Positions 1 through 9,246 of a stretch of DNA of 64,000 bases are shown here, one piece after another. The stretch comes from Microbulbifer sp. GL-2 (GTDB taxonomy: Bacteria; Pseudomonadota; Gammaproteobacteria; Pseudomonadales; Cellvibrionaceae): assembly GCF_007183175.1 (NCBI RefSeq), contig NZ_AP019807.1:1842001-1906000 (forward strand), in the 5' to 3' direction. Each line of letters opens with the position of its first letter. Within the stretch, counting starts at the first letter, position 1. The notes beneath the pieces are model-generated. The model was not told where the DNA came from. It did not search any database and saw nothing but the letters and a program-made list of their open reading frames with translations. The position numbers and the translations under genes are program-made.

Positions 1-1330
1 CCATCAGGAAAACTATCGGAGGAGTGCGTGGATCCTGTGGAAAAGTCTGGGAGAATTGACGATAGAGTTCAGCTGCAGCCAAATAGGCGTTTCGCGATTG
101 TGCCTTGAGTTTACGCTTTTGCGTCGGTTTATTCGTTGGAGCTTTATTTGCCAGCTGAGCCAGTTCCTGTGCACGCGCGTGGTCAAATTGAGCTAGTTCT
201 TCCAGCCATGGACGCAATGATTGTGACAGGGTTTCGCGCTGGGTTTCGTCCGCCTGCTGCCAATATTCACTGCGAATACCATAGCGCTGCGCGAACTCGC
301 GCTTGGCCGGCAACACCTCGTCATGCAAGCCGCCACTTTGCAATGTCTCTACAGCCTGCAGGTGTAATGAGGGAGCCTCAAGGCTATTGGGATAGTGCTT
401 CACAAAAGCCAGGTAGGTATCCGCACTATTGCGAAACAACTCTTTTTCCCGATACCAACTACCTAGGGCGCTGTAGAGGAGATGCTGGTAATCTCTGGGT
501 TTGCCTTCCGGGTTAAAAGACTCGATTGCCTGAGCGCCGCCCTGGTAACTGAAGTTCAGTGCCAGGCCCCGCAGGCTGTCTTCGCGCAGGCGTTTCTGTC
601 CCAGAGGTAGTTCATCCTGGGTGGCGCGTTGCTGCAAAATATCCAGGGACTCCAGGAATATCTCTGTCGAGCTGCGGTAATCACTGGATTTAAATTCCGA
701 CCAAGCGAGCATATAGCGGGCATTATCGGCAAAAGGGCTTTCCCCCTTATCCAGTAAAGTGCGGAAATCCTGTGCTGCTGCCAAATAATTCTTGCGATTG
801 AAAGCCGCCTCACCCCGACGAAACAGCACCTCTCCCATAAAAGGTGAGTCAGGGGCTCCCTGGGCGATACGTTCAAGTGCCTGAAGTGCACCAGGCATCT
901 CACCATCCATAGCGCGAGCGCGCGCCAGGCGATAGAGAATATAGTCGTCCCGGGGACTCTCCTGGGCAAGTTGTTGATAATGCTGAACGGCGCTGGTAAA
1001 GCCGATGGAATCTTCCGGGTTGTCCGCCTGATGCTGCTCCAGTCGCTCCATTTCCAGATCGGCCAAGCGCAGACGAATTTGTGCGCGAACCTGCGGATCT
1101 GGTTGACTGGCCAAGGCCTGTTGGTAGCTTTGTACCAGGGTGGAGATATCCACAGGGGCTGGCTCGGGTGAAGCTTGAACAGACTCTTCATTGGAACTTG
1201 GCTGCTTGACTGTGGGCAGGTCGGCCAAAGTCAGCGCCGACTGATTACCACAGGCTGTGCTAACACAGCAAATAGCAACGGCGAGTAAATACAGGGAGAA
1301 GCCCTTGGGCTTTTGCAGGGATTTACTCAC
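1..1330 (-). CDS. TPR-repeat lipoprotein, partial (runs off left edge)
   Basis: The reading frame opens at a GTG at 1330-1328 and stays open to base 1, giving at least 443 residues; the C-terminus lies outside the window. The N-terminus is a hydrophobic signal peptide ending in a lipobox-like VSTAC, so it is probably a lipoprotein. The body is rich in Ala, Leu and Tyr helices with TPR-like phrases such as FRRGEAAFNRKNYLAAAQDF. The start overlaps the 3' end of the preceding TPR gene by 8 bases, which suggests translational coupling. It is the last visible gene of the left-hand operon. TPR lipoproteins like this are usually scaffolds in envelope complexes; the partner is not visible here. Confidence 0.75.
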   Translation of the reverse strand, partial: MSKSLQKPKGFSLYLLAVAICCVSTACGNQSALTLADLPTVKQPSSNEESVQASPEPAPVDISTLVQSYQQALASQPDPQVRAQIRLRLADLEMERLEQHQADNPEDSIGFTSAVQHYQQLAQESPRDDYILYRLARARAMDGEMPGALQALERIAQGAPDSPFMGEVLFRRGEAAFNRKNYLAAAQDFRTLLDKGESPFADNARYMLAWSEFKSSDYRSSTEIFLESLDILQQRATQDELPLGQKRLREDSLRGLALNFSYQGGAQAIESFNPEGKPRDYQHLLYSALGSWYREKELFRNSADTYLAFVKHYPNSLEAPSLHLQAVETLQSGGLHDEVLPAKREFAQRYGIRSEYWQQADETQRETLSQSLRPWLEELAQFDHARAQELAQLANKAPTNKPTQKRKLKAQSRNAYLAAAELYRQFSQTFPQDPRTPPIVFLM

Positions 1331-3407
1331 TTTGAACCCCTTCACTAGCAGATATTTCTACAGACTTTTTCTCAGTTACTTTTTCTACTTCGATGCTATT
1401 TTTTTCTCTAGCATTTTCCTGGTTCTGTACTTCCAAACCGTTACTTTCTAACGGCCTTTCCAGCAGTGGTTGTCGGGCGGCCTCCTGCATGGCCGCATCC
1501 TGCAGTCGGGCGATGGCGAGACGGGTATGAGCTTGGTAACCTTGAATGCGCACCTGTTCCCGTTTAAGTTCAGCGATAACATCCTGGCGTAAGGCTGATT
1601 CAATCACCGCTGCGGCTTGGGCAATGGCTGCGCGTTGACCTGTCAACAGTGTCGCAGTGACTTCCAGGCGATTCGTCAATTGGGTCAATTGTGGCGCGCG
1701 ATCAGCTTCTACAGAAGTCTTACGCAGTTGTTTCTCACCATTGCGTAAACTGATTTCAATTTTTTGCAAGGTTTTATGCTGTTGCCATAAGCGTTGGTGA
1801 TATTCCTCGCTTGCCTGCCACATCAAAATACCACGGGCACGATTTAGAGTTTCCTCCTGATAATCCGACCCTTTTCCGTTGCTGCGTAGAAGTTGATAGC
1901 GTTGCTCTGCGCTTTGCAGTATTTCCAGCATCTCGGCGATCTCGCTATTGTCGTCCTCTCCGCCGCCGGTAACTTCGAGCAACGCCAACACATCACGCTT
2001 ATTTTCTATCTGAGCCAGGGCATCATTGAGGTTGCGATATTGCTGGCTGGCAATTTGCAGTTGCTGGTTAAACTCAGCGCTCTGATATTTATCAATTATT
2101 CCGGAGCGTCGTTGATGACGCTCATCAATCAGGGAGTGCAGCTGTGGGATTTTCTGTGACCAGTCAATGAGCACTGTATCCATCTGCTGTAGATCGCGGA
2201 GTTCTGACAGGCGTAACTGGAATTGGTCACTTTGTAAAATAGGTAAAAGAAAATGTTGGTTATCACGTAATAGGGGCGCAGCCTGGGCCAGTTGCAGCCA
2301 GCCATAGCGCTGGGCCTGACTAAACTGGTTGGTATCGGCCAGCGGTTCTAAGGCCAGTTGCCGCTGTAATTTTTGCAGCTGCTGTATTGTGGCCTGGTAG
2401 TAGGTGGCAGCATCGCTATAGGCGCTCAGGGCCCTACTATGTTCAGCCTGTTTTTCATAGGCATAGGGCAGGGCAACCCTGGCTTCGCGCGCGGCAGGGC
2501 TGTGTTCGTGCTCTGCCAATAAAAACCGCAGTGCTTCTACCCCCTCCTGGTATTGCTCCCCATTGATGGAGGACCAGGCGAGACCCAGCAATGCCTTGGT
2601 GGCCCAGGGGGTATGCAAGCGAACATGGGAAAATTCTTTCTGTGCTTGTGCAAAATTCCCGGTTAGTGCCAGGGAATAGCCAGCGCCAATATGCGCTTTG
2701 TCGGCAAGGATCAGAAGTTCTTCCGAGGCCTCATCCTGCTCTGCCGCCAGCGAGCTTGCAAAGCGATATTCCTTTGCGGCCGCATTGAGATCACCTCTGC
2801 GAGCCAGCGCAGCCGCCAGGTTAATATGTGCGAGCAGGCGTTGTGCCAGCGGCAGATTGGCATTTTTGAGATGCTTTGTGGCCGTGGCAATATCCTCACT
2901 GCGCAAGGCCAGGTTAAGGGGCAGTGTGGAAGAATCTGTCGCCCCGGATTTTTCCAGGTGTGCTGCGGCAGAGGAAAAATCTCCCTGTAAGTAATTCAGC
3001 TCGGCCAGTTTAAGCCATGCTGTCTGGCGCAACTGGGGGGCTGCACTTTGGTTGGCAGCCTGAAGTTGCTGCTCAAAGAGTTCAGCAGCGCGCTTATGCA
3101 AGCCAAAACTGAGGCTGATGCCCCCCTCAATCAGTGCAGCACTATCGCGGTGAACTTTAATGGAGCCCCGCTGCTGGGCAACGAGCAGAGTACTGAGGGC
3201 ATCGAAGCTATTTCCCTGAAAGTACTCATACAGAGTGGCACCGTAAGGCATATCCTGAGCCTGACGGTAATTTTTAATTTCGGATTTATTTTCCTCCTCT
3301 AGGGGAGCTTCTTCTGGAGTATTTTCAAACTCTGCGGCATGCACAGGTAAGCCCGCGCTCAGCAGGGTGATACTCAATATGATACGAGAGAGTGACCGGT
3401 AGCACAT
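1323..3407 (-). CDS. Secreted TPR-repeat protein, 694 aa
   Basis: The protein begins with a Sec signal peptide (hydrophobic stretch at residues 8-23, probable cleavage after VHA). TPR-like helical pairs fill roughly residues 60-350, with phrases such as LGLAWSSINGEQYQEGVEALRF. The second half (about 430-660) is long, charged and glutamine-rich, compatible with coiled coil. The C-terminal 30 residues are low-complexity Glu/Lys/Ser. It lies 6 bp downstream of the 174-aa secreted protein and overlaps the next TPR lipoprotein gene, so the three are probably co-expressed. No enzymatic motif is visible. A scaffold role in an envelope assembly is inferred from the repeats only. Confidence 0.8.
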   Translation of the reverse strand: MCYRSLSRIILSITLLSAGLPVHAAEFENTPEEAPLEEENKSEIKNYRQAQDMPYGATLYEYFQGNSFDALSTLLVAQQRGSIKVHRDSAALIEGGISLSFGLHKRAAELFEQQLQAANQSAAPQLRQTAWLKLAELNYLQGDFSSAAAHLEKSGATDSSTLPLNLALRSEDIATATKHLKNANLPLAQRLLAHINLAAALARRGDLNAAAKEYRFASSLAAEQDEASEELLILADKAHIGAGYSLALTGNFAQAQKEFSHVRLHTPWATKALLGLAWSSINGEQYQEGVEALRFLLAEHEHSPAAREARVALPYAYEKQAEHSRALSAYSDAATYYQATIQQLQKLQRQLALEPLADTNQFSQAQRYGWLQLAQAAPLLRDNQHFLLPILQSDQFQLRLSELRDLQQMDTVLIDWSQKIPQLHSLIDERHQRRSGIIDKYQSAEFNQQLQIASQQYRNLNDALAQIENKRDVLALLEVTGGGEDDNSEIAEMLEILQSAEQRYQLLRSNGKGSDYQEETLNRARGILMWQASEEYHQRLWQQHKTLQKIEISLRNGEKQLRKTSVEADRAPQLTQLTNRLEVTATLLTGQRAAIAQAAAVIESALRQDVIAELKREQVRIQGYQAHTRLAIARLQDAAMQEAARQPLLERPLESNGLEVQNQENAREKNSIEVEKVTEKKSVEISASEGVQSE

Positions 3408-3413
3408 GAGAAA

Positions 3414-3938
3414 TCAGGGCGCAGGCCATTGAATCAATTCAAAGTCCGGCTGTTGTTTGCCGGTCTTGTCTGAGATTCGTAATTCGATTACCGCGGGTTC
3501 ATCGGTTTTTTTCAGATCCAGAGTTGCGCCGCGTTTGTATTCTCGTCCCTCGGGACCAAAGCCGGTAAAAAATGCAGAAATGGTGTATTCACCAGATTTC
3601 AGGTTGCCTTTGTGCAAAGGCTGGATGCCACCACGCATTAGCGCATTGCGCTGATGTTCGGTGTACAGGTGACTTGCAGTAAGCTTATTGTCGACGTGCA
3701 ATTTAACTGCGTCCAGCTGAAAATAATGGCCGATATCCACAGAGACATAAAATGCAACCTGACTTTGTGCCGGGTATAGCAAGTCCTCCTCGAGAATCAA
3801 TAAATCCCGGTTCAGCTTGATGACATCCCGCTTTAAATCTTCCAGTTTTTCAGCGGAAAAAGCTTTTTGCTCAGCCTGGGACGCTGTGCCGATAAGAAGG
3901 GCGATTGAAAAAATAAAGAAATAGAGGACGCGTCCCAT
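3414..3938 (-). CDS. Small secreted protein of unknown function
   Basis: This 174-residue protein has a clear Sec signal peptide (LYFFIFSIALLIGTASQA). It is followed by a short helical, Lys/Glu-rich segment and then a beta-rich domain (about residues 55-174). That domain contains the phrase YTISAFFTGFGPEGREYKRG, which resembles an Ig-like or transthyretin-like periplasmic fold. I do not recognise the family. It sits 6 bp upstream of the secreted TPR gene and 114 bp downstream of ApbE. It could head its own transcription unit or belong to the long left-arm operon. A periplasmic accessory role to the TPR proteins is inferred from position only. Confidence 0.7.
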   Translation of the reverse strand: MGRVLYFFIFSIALLIGTASQAEQKAFSAEKLEDLKRDVIKLNRDLLILEEDLLYPAQSQVAFYVSVDIGHYFQLDAVKLHVDNKLTASHLYTEHQRNALMRGGIQPLHKGNLKSGEYTISAFFTGFGPEGREYKRGATLDLKKTDEPAVIELRISDKTGKQQPDFELIQWPAP

Positions 3939-4052
3939 GGAAGGCCTTTCGCTTGCTTTTGGCTTTATTGTGTAATGGGCGCAAATTATGTCAGGGGTGC
4001 AACTATCTGGTGTGATCCCGTTGGCAAATTCTTTACGACGTTGGAACGATTA

Positions 4053-5051
4053 TTATGGATTCGCCAATCCCTGGCTGAAGAATAGGCGTTTATTACTGTC
4101 TATGACCACTGCTTCAAATTGGGGCAGGCGGTCAATCAGGGCTAAGCCCTTTTTCTTGCCCAGTACAAACACACTGGTGGAAAGTGGGTCGGTATCGAAA
4201 CCGTGTGGGCCGATAATACTCACGCTGATCAATTTATCACTGTCCCCTGCCGCAGTGTCCGCGGGCCTGCCAGTGTTCGGGTTGAAAATATGGTGTACGC
4301 GATCTTGCTGCTCATCAATAAAGAATCTTTCATAATCACCGGAAGTTGAAATGGCAATATCACGTAACGGAATTACCGCGGCGCTTTTGCTTTTTTCACG
4401 AGGGTGACGGATGCCTACCAGCCAGGGCTCGCCGTGTTTGTCGCCGAGCATACGCGCATCGCCGCCAGCACTGATACTGGCACAGCAGACTTCAGCTTCT
4501 TTAAGGATTTCGATGGCTTTATCCACAGCGTATCCTTTGGCGATGCCTCCCAGGTCAATTTTTGTCTCTCTGTGACCAAAGCGTAGAGTTTTGGACTTTT
4601 TATTAAGGTGTAAGTGGTGATAGTTCAGTGCTTCCAGCAATGAGTCGGTGAGTTCGGTATCTGCCTGTTGCTTGTTGCGGAAATCGTAGTGTTTACCCAG
4701 GGTAGCGTAACTGATGTCGAATGCCCCATTGGTCAGGCGGCTGAACCACAGGGACTTATCAATCAGGGATACCATCTCCTCGGAAATATTCACAGTTCCC
4801 TGGCCAGCTTCGCGGTTTACCAGGGATAATTCGCTCTGTGGCTTATAAGGGGAAAGCTGGCTATCGAGACGGTGGAATTCCGTCATCACTTCTTCAATCA
4901 GGTACTCTGCCTCGCTGGCGTTTTCGTGCCAGAGTTGCAGGCGGACCTCAGTGCCCATAATAGCGCGCTCGGCATAGTGCCATTCGGCCAGAGCCGGTGC
5001 CGCGCATAGGGCGGCACTGCTTAACAGGAGAGATTGAATAATACGTAACAT
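4053..5051 (-). CDS. apbE: FAD:protein FMN transferase (ApbE family)
   Basis: ApbE enzymes move FMN from FAD onto Ser/Thr of exported redox proteins in a Mg-dependent reaction. The 332-residue product has a Sec signal peptide (to about residue 22, no lipobox) and the family motifs in order: MGTEVRL near the N-terminus, DLGGIAKGYAVD in the middle, ISAGGD, STSGDYERFF and HHIFNPNTGRPA. The C-terminal metal-site region reads TDPLSTSVFVLG where most relatives have ADALSTALFVLG. The gene lies 12 bp downstream of the DUF1501-like gene, so it is probably co-transcribed with the heme-motif proteins. No obvious flavinylation target (S/T-G-A-T type motif) was spotted in the neighbours. Confidence 0.93.
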   Translation of the reverse strand: MLRIIQSLLLSSAALCAAPALAEWHYAERAIMGTEVRLQLWHENASEAEYLIEEVMTEFHRLDSQLSPYKPQSELSLVNREAGQGTVNISEEMVSLIDKSLWFSRLTNGAFDISYATLGKHYDFRNKQQADTELTDSLLEALNYHHLHLNKKSKTLRFGHRETKIDLGGIAKGYAVDKAIEILKEAEVCCASISAGGDARMLGDKHGEPWLVGIRHPREKSKSAAVIPLRDIAISTSGDYERFFIDEQQDRVHHIFNPNTGRPADTAAGDSDKLISVSIIGPHGFDTDPLSTSVFVLGKKKGLALIDRLPQFEAVVIDSNKRLFFSQGLANP

Positions 5052-5063
5052 CTGGGTATTAAA

Positions 5064-6635
5064 TTATCTTATAGGGCCAAACGCGGTCATGCTGTCCATC
5101 AGAGCACTGTTGCCCAGCCCGTGATTGGGGAAGAGGCTGGCAAAATTGCCTTGCTCGCCATGTAGGGCCAGATAATTCAACACTACCGTTTCCACCAGAA
5201 GGTTGACGTTGTTGGCGGCGGGACTGGAAGCGGTTTCTACATCCCCGGATGCGCGCATAAATCCCAACTGCTGATGGCGGGCCTGCTCGTCAGCGCTGCC
5301 GCCGAGTAATTGCGGGCGGCCTGCAGGATTGTAAACCAGGAAGAAAGAAGCCGCTGTCTGCTGGTCGTCCCCTGTCCATACACCTTTGCCGCGCCCTTCG
5401 GCAGAGTCATCAATCATGCCGTTGGAAAATACCGAGCCGTCACTGAAAACATAAATCATCAATGGTTGGTTGCGGCGCGCGGCATACTCCAGGCAGGCAC
5501 CGATACAGCGGCCGGCGCGCAGATCTCGCATCTCACCAGTGGCGCGATCGCCAGTATGGTAATCGTATCCGCCCATGGTGATGGTGCCGGCCCCGGCATA
5601 CCCATTTACCACCAGCTTCATTGCCGAAGCGGTTTTGCGGAATTCGCCATCACTGCTCAATTCTGCGCTGGTAAAAATACCGGATGGACCGACGATGTCC
5701 GGATCCGCCTCGGGGTTAAGGTCAGCGGGATTGCCGAAACGGTCCGCCAGGTCGGCACTCTTCATATAACCGCAGCGCACCATATCCTTGATAATCGCAT
5801 CAGCGCCCACCTGGGTGTTTACCTTACCGAGCTTGGCATCGGAAATACGGTACATAGATTCCATGACCGCAACTGTGTCTTCCTGGCTGAGCAGTCCAAC
5901 CAGATCACCTACATCCACAAGGCCGGTAACGTCTGAGGGTCTATCGACTTTGGTTGGGCGTACCTCGGGGTTGATCATTGCCGATGGGGACATGGAATTG
6001 CCACCGGAATCGCTGGAACGAGAGCCGATCAGGGCCAGAAGAGAACCATTGGCCCCAGCCTGGTTGATGCCGTACATGGGATTGTGGGGGTTATTGCCGG
6101 TATCATTTTCCGAACGCGCTGGAATCACAGCACCGTTTGTGGCTGCGGCGGTGCCGGACCCCACTTTTTCCAAAATACCGCGCAACAAGCCGCTGTCGCT
6201 ATGAAAGGCGAGTCCGAGGTCGCTGTTAACGAAGCCTTCCCCAGCGGAGGGAATCATATCACCGGGCAGGCCCTGTTTGTTGTAGCCGGCGGTGCCGAGA
6301 AAATCCATTTGCCCGCCCTGTTTACCCACCAATACATTGGAGCCTGCGATATTGGCGCCACCGGCAAGATCAAAACAGATAAATGGAATCTTACCAGCCC
6401 CGAAAGCGCTCACATCACAAGGACCACCATTACTTTTACGCAGGTTCTCCAAGTCGGAAGACAGCGCTGCGTGGGCATTTTGCGGGTTGGCGAACATACT
6501 GAATACGGAACCGCCGAGGACGGTGGCCATGCCTGCGCGAAAACCCTGGGCGAGAAAGTCACGGCGGGTCACCGGGCGGTGATGATCCGGGTGGCGCAGG
6601 GGCTGGTCCAGCTCAAAATGTTTTTTCTTGCTCAT
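5064..6635 (-). CDS. Tat-exported DUF1501-like protein
   Basis: This 523-residue protein begins with a twin-arginine signal (TRRDFLAQGF, then a hydrophobic stretch ending AHA around residue 56), so it should be exported folded, often with a bound cofactor. The rest contains alkaline-phosphatase-superfamily-like features of DUF1501 proteins: an early ICFDLAGGANIAGSN segment, a central GGYDYHTGD and a late VFSDGSVFSNG. These proteins are sometimes misannotated as secretion protein GspF. It sits between the LamG lipoprotein upstream and ApbE downstream. DUF1501 proteins are typically paired with secreted cytochrome-like partners (DUF1800/DUF1588 types), which fits this neighbourhood. The biochemical function is unknown. 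Confidence 0.75.
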   Translation of the reverse strand: MSKKKHFELDQPLRHPDHHRPVTRRDFLAQGFRAGMATVLGGSVFSMFANPQNAHAALSSDLENLRKSNGGPCDVSAFGAGKIPFICFDLAGGANIAGSNVLVGKQGGQMDFLGTAGYNKQGLPGDMIPSAGEGFVNSDLGLAFHSDSGLLRGILEKVGSGTAAATNGAVIPARSENDTGNNPHNPMYGINQAGANGSLLALIGSRSSDSGGNSMSPSAMINPEVRPTKVDRPSDVTGLVDVGDLVGLLSQEDTVAVMESMYRISDAKLGKVNTQVGADAIIKDMVRCGYMKSADLADRFGNPADLNPEADPDIVGPSGIFTSAELSSDGEFRKTASAMKLVVNGYAGAGTITMGGYDYHTGDRATGEMRDLRAGRCIGACLEYAARRNQPLMIYVFSDGSVFSNGMIDDSAEGRGKGVWTGDDQQTAASFFLVYNPAGRPQLLGGSADEQARHQQLGFMRASGDVETASSPAANNVNLLVETVVLNYLALHGEQGNFASLFPNHGLGNSALMDSMTAFGPIR

Positions 6636-6757
6636 AGTCTTCCCGGATTTTTTATCCGATGTGCCGGTAAATTATTTTTTAAGTTCTATTGGGGCATTAT
6701 TTGCAATCAGCGGGTTTGCTATTTAAGCCGCACCCGCGTTTAAGCCCATTTTTTCTA

Positions 6758-9241
6758 TCAGTGAATCAAGATCATGGCGCTGCCCATGGCAGCAGCACAG
6801 ACAGCCTTGACGGTAGTCTCGGTGCGATCGGCTTCACAGCCGTTGCCACAGGAGGTCATAGTGTCGATCAGGTTATTCAATTCCGTTTCTACTGTGCTTA
6901 GGTCCGGAGCGCTAGTCAGCTGTGAATGGCTGCCATCGTGCCAGTTCATTTCATGGCCGAGTAAGCTTTGTATCAGTGGATCGATCACCAGAGCCCGTTT
7001 GCTGGCGCTGTCGAAAGCGGTATTGGCTGAAGCACTGAAGTCAAAGCCGGGGAAATAACTGCTGCGCCCGCTGGAATCTACCAGGGTACTGCAGTATTTC
7101 ACTGCAAGCTGAGTAATACCCATCTGCTGCGCGGCCAGGAATCCGGTGATATCACTGGAGACAGGCAGCTGGCGTTTTACTGTTTCCCAGGTTTCCATAA
7201 CATCCGGATGAGCACTGGAAACACCGGTGGCACGGGACAGGCTGGCGTTGATCTGCTCGAAGCGACGAAGGCCGATACGCGGTTGTGCCTCCAGGTCTGC
7301 GGGCTCGGCCGGCGCTGCTGGTGTCGGTTCCACCCTGGTAAAAGTCGCATTGCCGATACGCTCAAAGGTGAGGAAGAACTCGTCGGATAGCGGGCCCTTA
7401 TCCAGGGTGATAATGGTACCCAGCCTGGATAGCGGCTGGCCCTGTAGAGGCACGTAGCTGCTGTCGATTTCTGTGGAGAATTTGGCCCAGGACTGGCCCA
7501 CTTCCGCCTCGCGACCATTAATGCCGATACGCATGCCCTCAATGACAACACCTTGGGGATCCACGCTTTCATCGAGGCTGACAAAAGTGGGCTCACTGAA
7601 TAAATAGGCGTAGTTGTCGAACTGTTGCACGGTGAACATTACATAGCTGTCGGCGATACCGGTGTGCTCTTCGACTTTGAACAGCAACAGGTATTTTTCG
7701 CCAACACCAACTTCATAGTTGGTGGCAATATCCTCGGCGGACAGGGCGCGGGAGTGGATTGCCATCATGCGGATGGAGCCTTGCCAGCTGTTACCGTTGC
7801 TCACCTCACTGCCCACAGCCAGGGCGAAGGTATCGTCCCAGGTATTGAGCAGGCCCGCTTCGCTGGGCTCTGCTTCACCGGTATCGGCACCGTTTACATA
7901 AAGTCTGCGGCCATTGATCGGATCATAAGTAGCGACCACATGCTGTAAGCTTGCCTGTACCTGCTGGTCGGCGTCATCGGTCATCAATGCCGGCATACCG
8001 TCAGCATCGGTGCTGTCGCTGCGATTTTGAAAGGTGTAACTGTACTGTGCCTGTCCCAAGGTGAAGTTGCGAATATCGTCACCACCGGAATAAGTGACCA
8101 AGCGTGCGGGCCCCTCCTGGGTGACATTGGCGGGTGCGGCCCAGACTTCGATAGAGTACTCGCCGGTGGCCTTGAGGGTTTCATACAATTTGCGGCTGGT
8201 GGCAGTGGCTCCCTGGGCCTTACCACCTTTTAGCTGCAATCCCCAGGATTCGATCCACTCCACATCCCCGGACAGGGCCAGGTCAATGGCCGGGTTTACC
8301 CCAGAGGTATCGTAGGCGGTAGTGCCGCTGCCGGTTTTAAATTCGTACAGGGCGATTGCATTATTTTCCACCCGACCGCCGCTGCTGGCCACAATGCCAT
8401 CGGTAAGGCGCAGGGCTTTACTGATAACCCAGTTCTGGTCTACCTGGGTGGGGGCAATACTATCTGCAAAGGCCTGGATAGCTGCTGTCATTTCCGCTTC
8501 ATTATCGGAGCAGTCATCCCAGCAGTTGTGGAACTCACTGCCCAGGCGTACAGAGAAGCGAGAATCCGCTGGAGTATCCAGGTTCATTTTGCTTTTTGCC
8601 GCTTCGTAGGCAATATCGACATCGGAGCTGGCGAAATAGGGTTTTTGTGTGAGTGCGGCATCTTCACTGTGGCAGTTAGCACAATAATTGCGCAACACAG
8701 GATATACGGTACCGCCAAAGCTACTACTGGAAACGGGGAAGCTCTTGCTCGCGCCTACATCGCGTTCTACCGGTGGAGTCAGCGTAACTGTGTTACTGAG
8801 GCCCCCGCTGGCTCTAGCCCACTCCTCAATATAGTTTGTAATAATTTCCGCGCAGGCATCGTCGCTGGACAGCCAGCAATTGTGGCCACCGCCCACTTTC
8901 GTTACCAGTCGGGATTCCTCTGGGAGGCTAAGGTTGACCAGCTCACGACCCTCATCGTAAGCCGCATTAATATCATCACCGCGAACAAAATGCGGGCTCT
9001 GTGCGCCTTCTATGTGACAGCTACCACAACGATTTTGTGCAGCCAGGTTATCCCAGATATAGCGCTTGTACTGGTTGACGTCATCAGTTTCTGGTGACGG
9101 CCCGGTATAGTTGGTGCCATTATCGGATTGGTTGGTATTTGGTTGCTCTTCCGTATCCTGACCACTGCCACCACTACAAGCGGCAAGAAAAGCTGCTGTG
9201 CACAGCAGTGTCGATATTTGCAGGTTCTTTATAGTTTTCAT
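6758..9241 (-). CDS. LamG-domain lipoprotein with two c-type heme motifs
   Basis: The 827-residue product has a lipoprotein signal (FLAAC, Cys22) followed by a Gly/Ser/Asn linker. Two CxxCH heme-attachment motifs lie at about residues 72-76 (CGSCH) and 187-191 (CANCH), each in a small cytochrome-like segment that also carries a matching HNCW phrase later on. Residues about 300-520 form a concanavalin/LamG-like beta-sandwich (YSIEVWAAPANV, RLYVNGADTG). The C-terminal 250 residues are unassigned. It follows the 408-aa heme-motif protein with a 5-bp gap. A surface-anchored electron-transfer or binding protein is the likely role, by inference. Confidence 0.75.
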   Translation of the reverse strand: MKTIKNLQISTLLCTAAFLAACSGGSGQDTEEQPNTNQSDNGTNYTGPSPETDDVNQYKRYIWDNLAAQNRCGSCHIEGAQSPHFVRGDDINAAYDEGRELVNLSLPEESRLVTKVGGGHNCWLSSDDACAEIITNYIEEWARASGGLSNTVTLTPPVERDVGASKSFPVSSSSFGGTVYPVLRNYCANCHSEDAALTQKPYFASSDVDIAYEAAKSKMNLDTPADSRFSVRLGSEFHNCWDDCSDNEAEMTAAIQAFADSIAPTQVDQNWVISKALRLTDGIVASSGGRVENNAIALYEFKTGSGTTAYDTSGVNPAIDLALSGDVEWIESWGLQLKGGKAQGATATSRKLYETLKATGEYSIEVWAAPANVTQEGPARLVTYSGGDDIRNFTLGQAQYSYTFQNRSDSTDADGMPALMTDDADQQVQASLQHVVATYDPINGRRLYVNGADTGEAEPSEAGLLNTWDDTFALAVGSEVSNGNSWQGSIRMMAIHSRALSAEDIATNYEVGVGEKYLLLFKVEEHTGIADSYVMFTVQQFDNYAYLFSEPTFVSLDESVDPQGVVIEGMRIGINGREAEVGQSWAKFSTEIDSSYVPLQGQPLSRLGTIITLDKGPLSDEFFLTFERIGNATFTRVEPTPAAPAEPADLEAQPRIGLRRFEQINASLSRATGVSSAHPDVMETWETVKRQLPVSSDITGFLAAQQMGITQLAVKYCSTLVDSSGRSSYFPGFDFSASANTAFDSASKRALVIDPLIQSLLGHEMNWHDGSHSQLTSAPDLSTVETELNNLIDTMTSCGNGCEADRTETTVKAVCAAAMGSAMILIH

Positions 9242-9246
9242 TGTTA

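Noticed and set aside
556..1191. 211-codon frame inside the first TPR lipoprotein
   Set aside because: It is a shadow of the continuous lipoprotein frame on the same strand, which has a signal peptide and TPR pattern.
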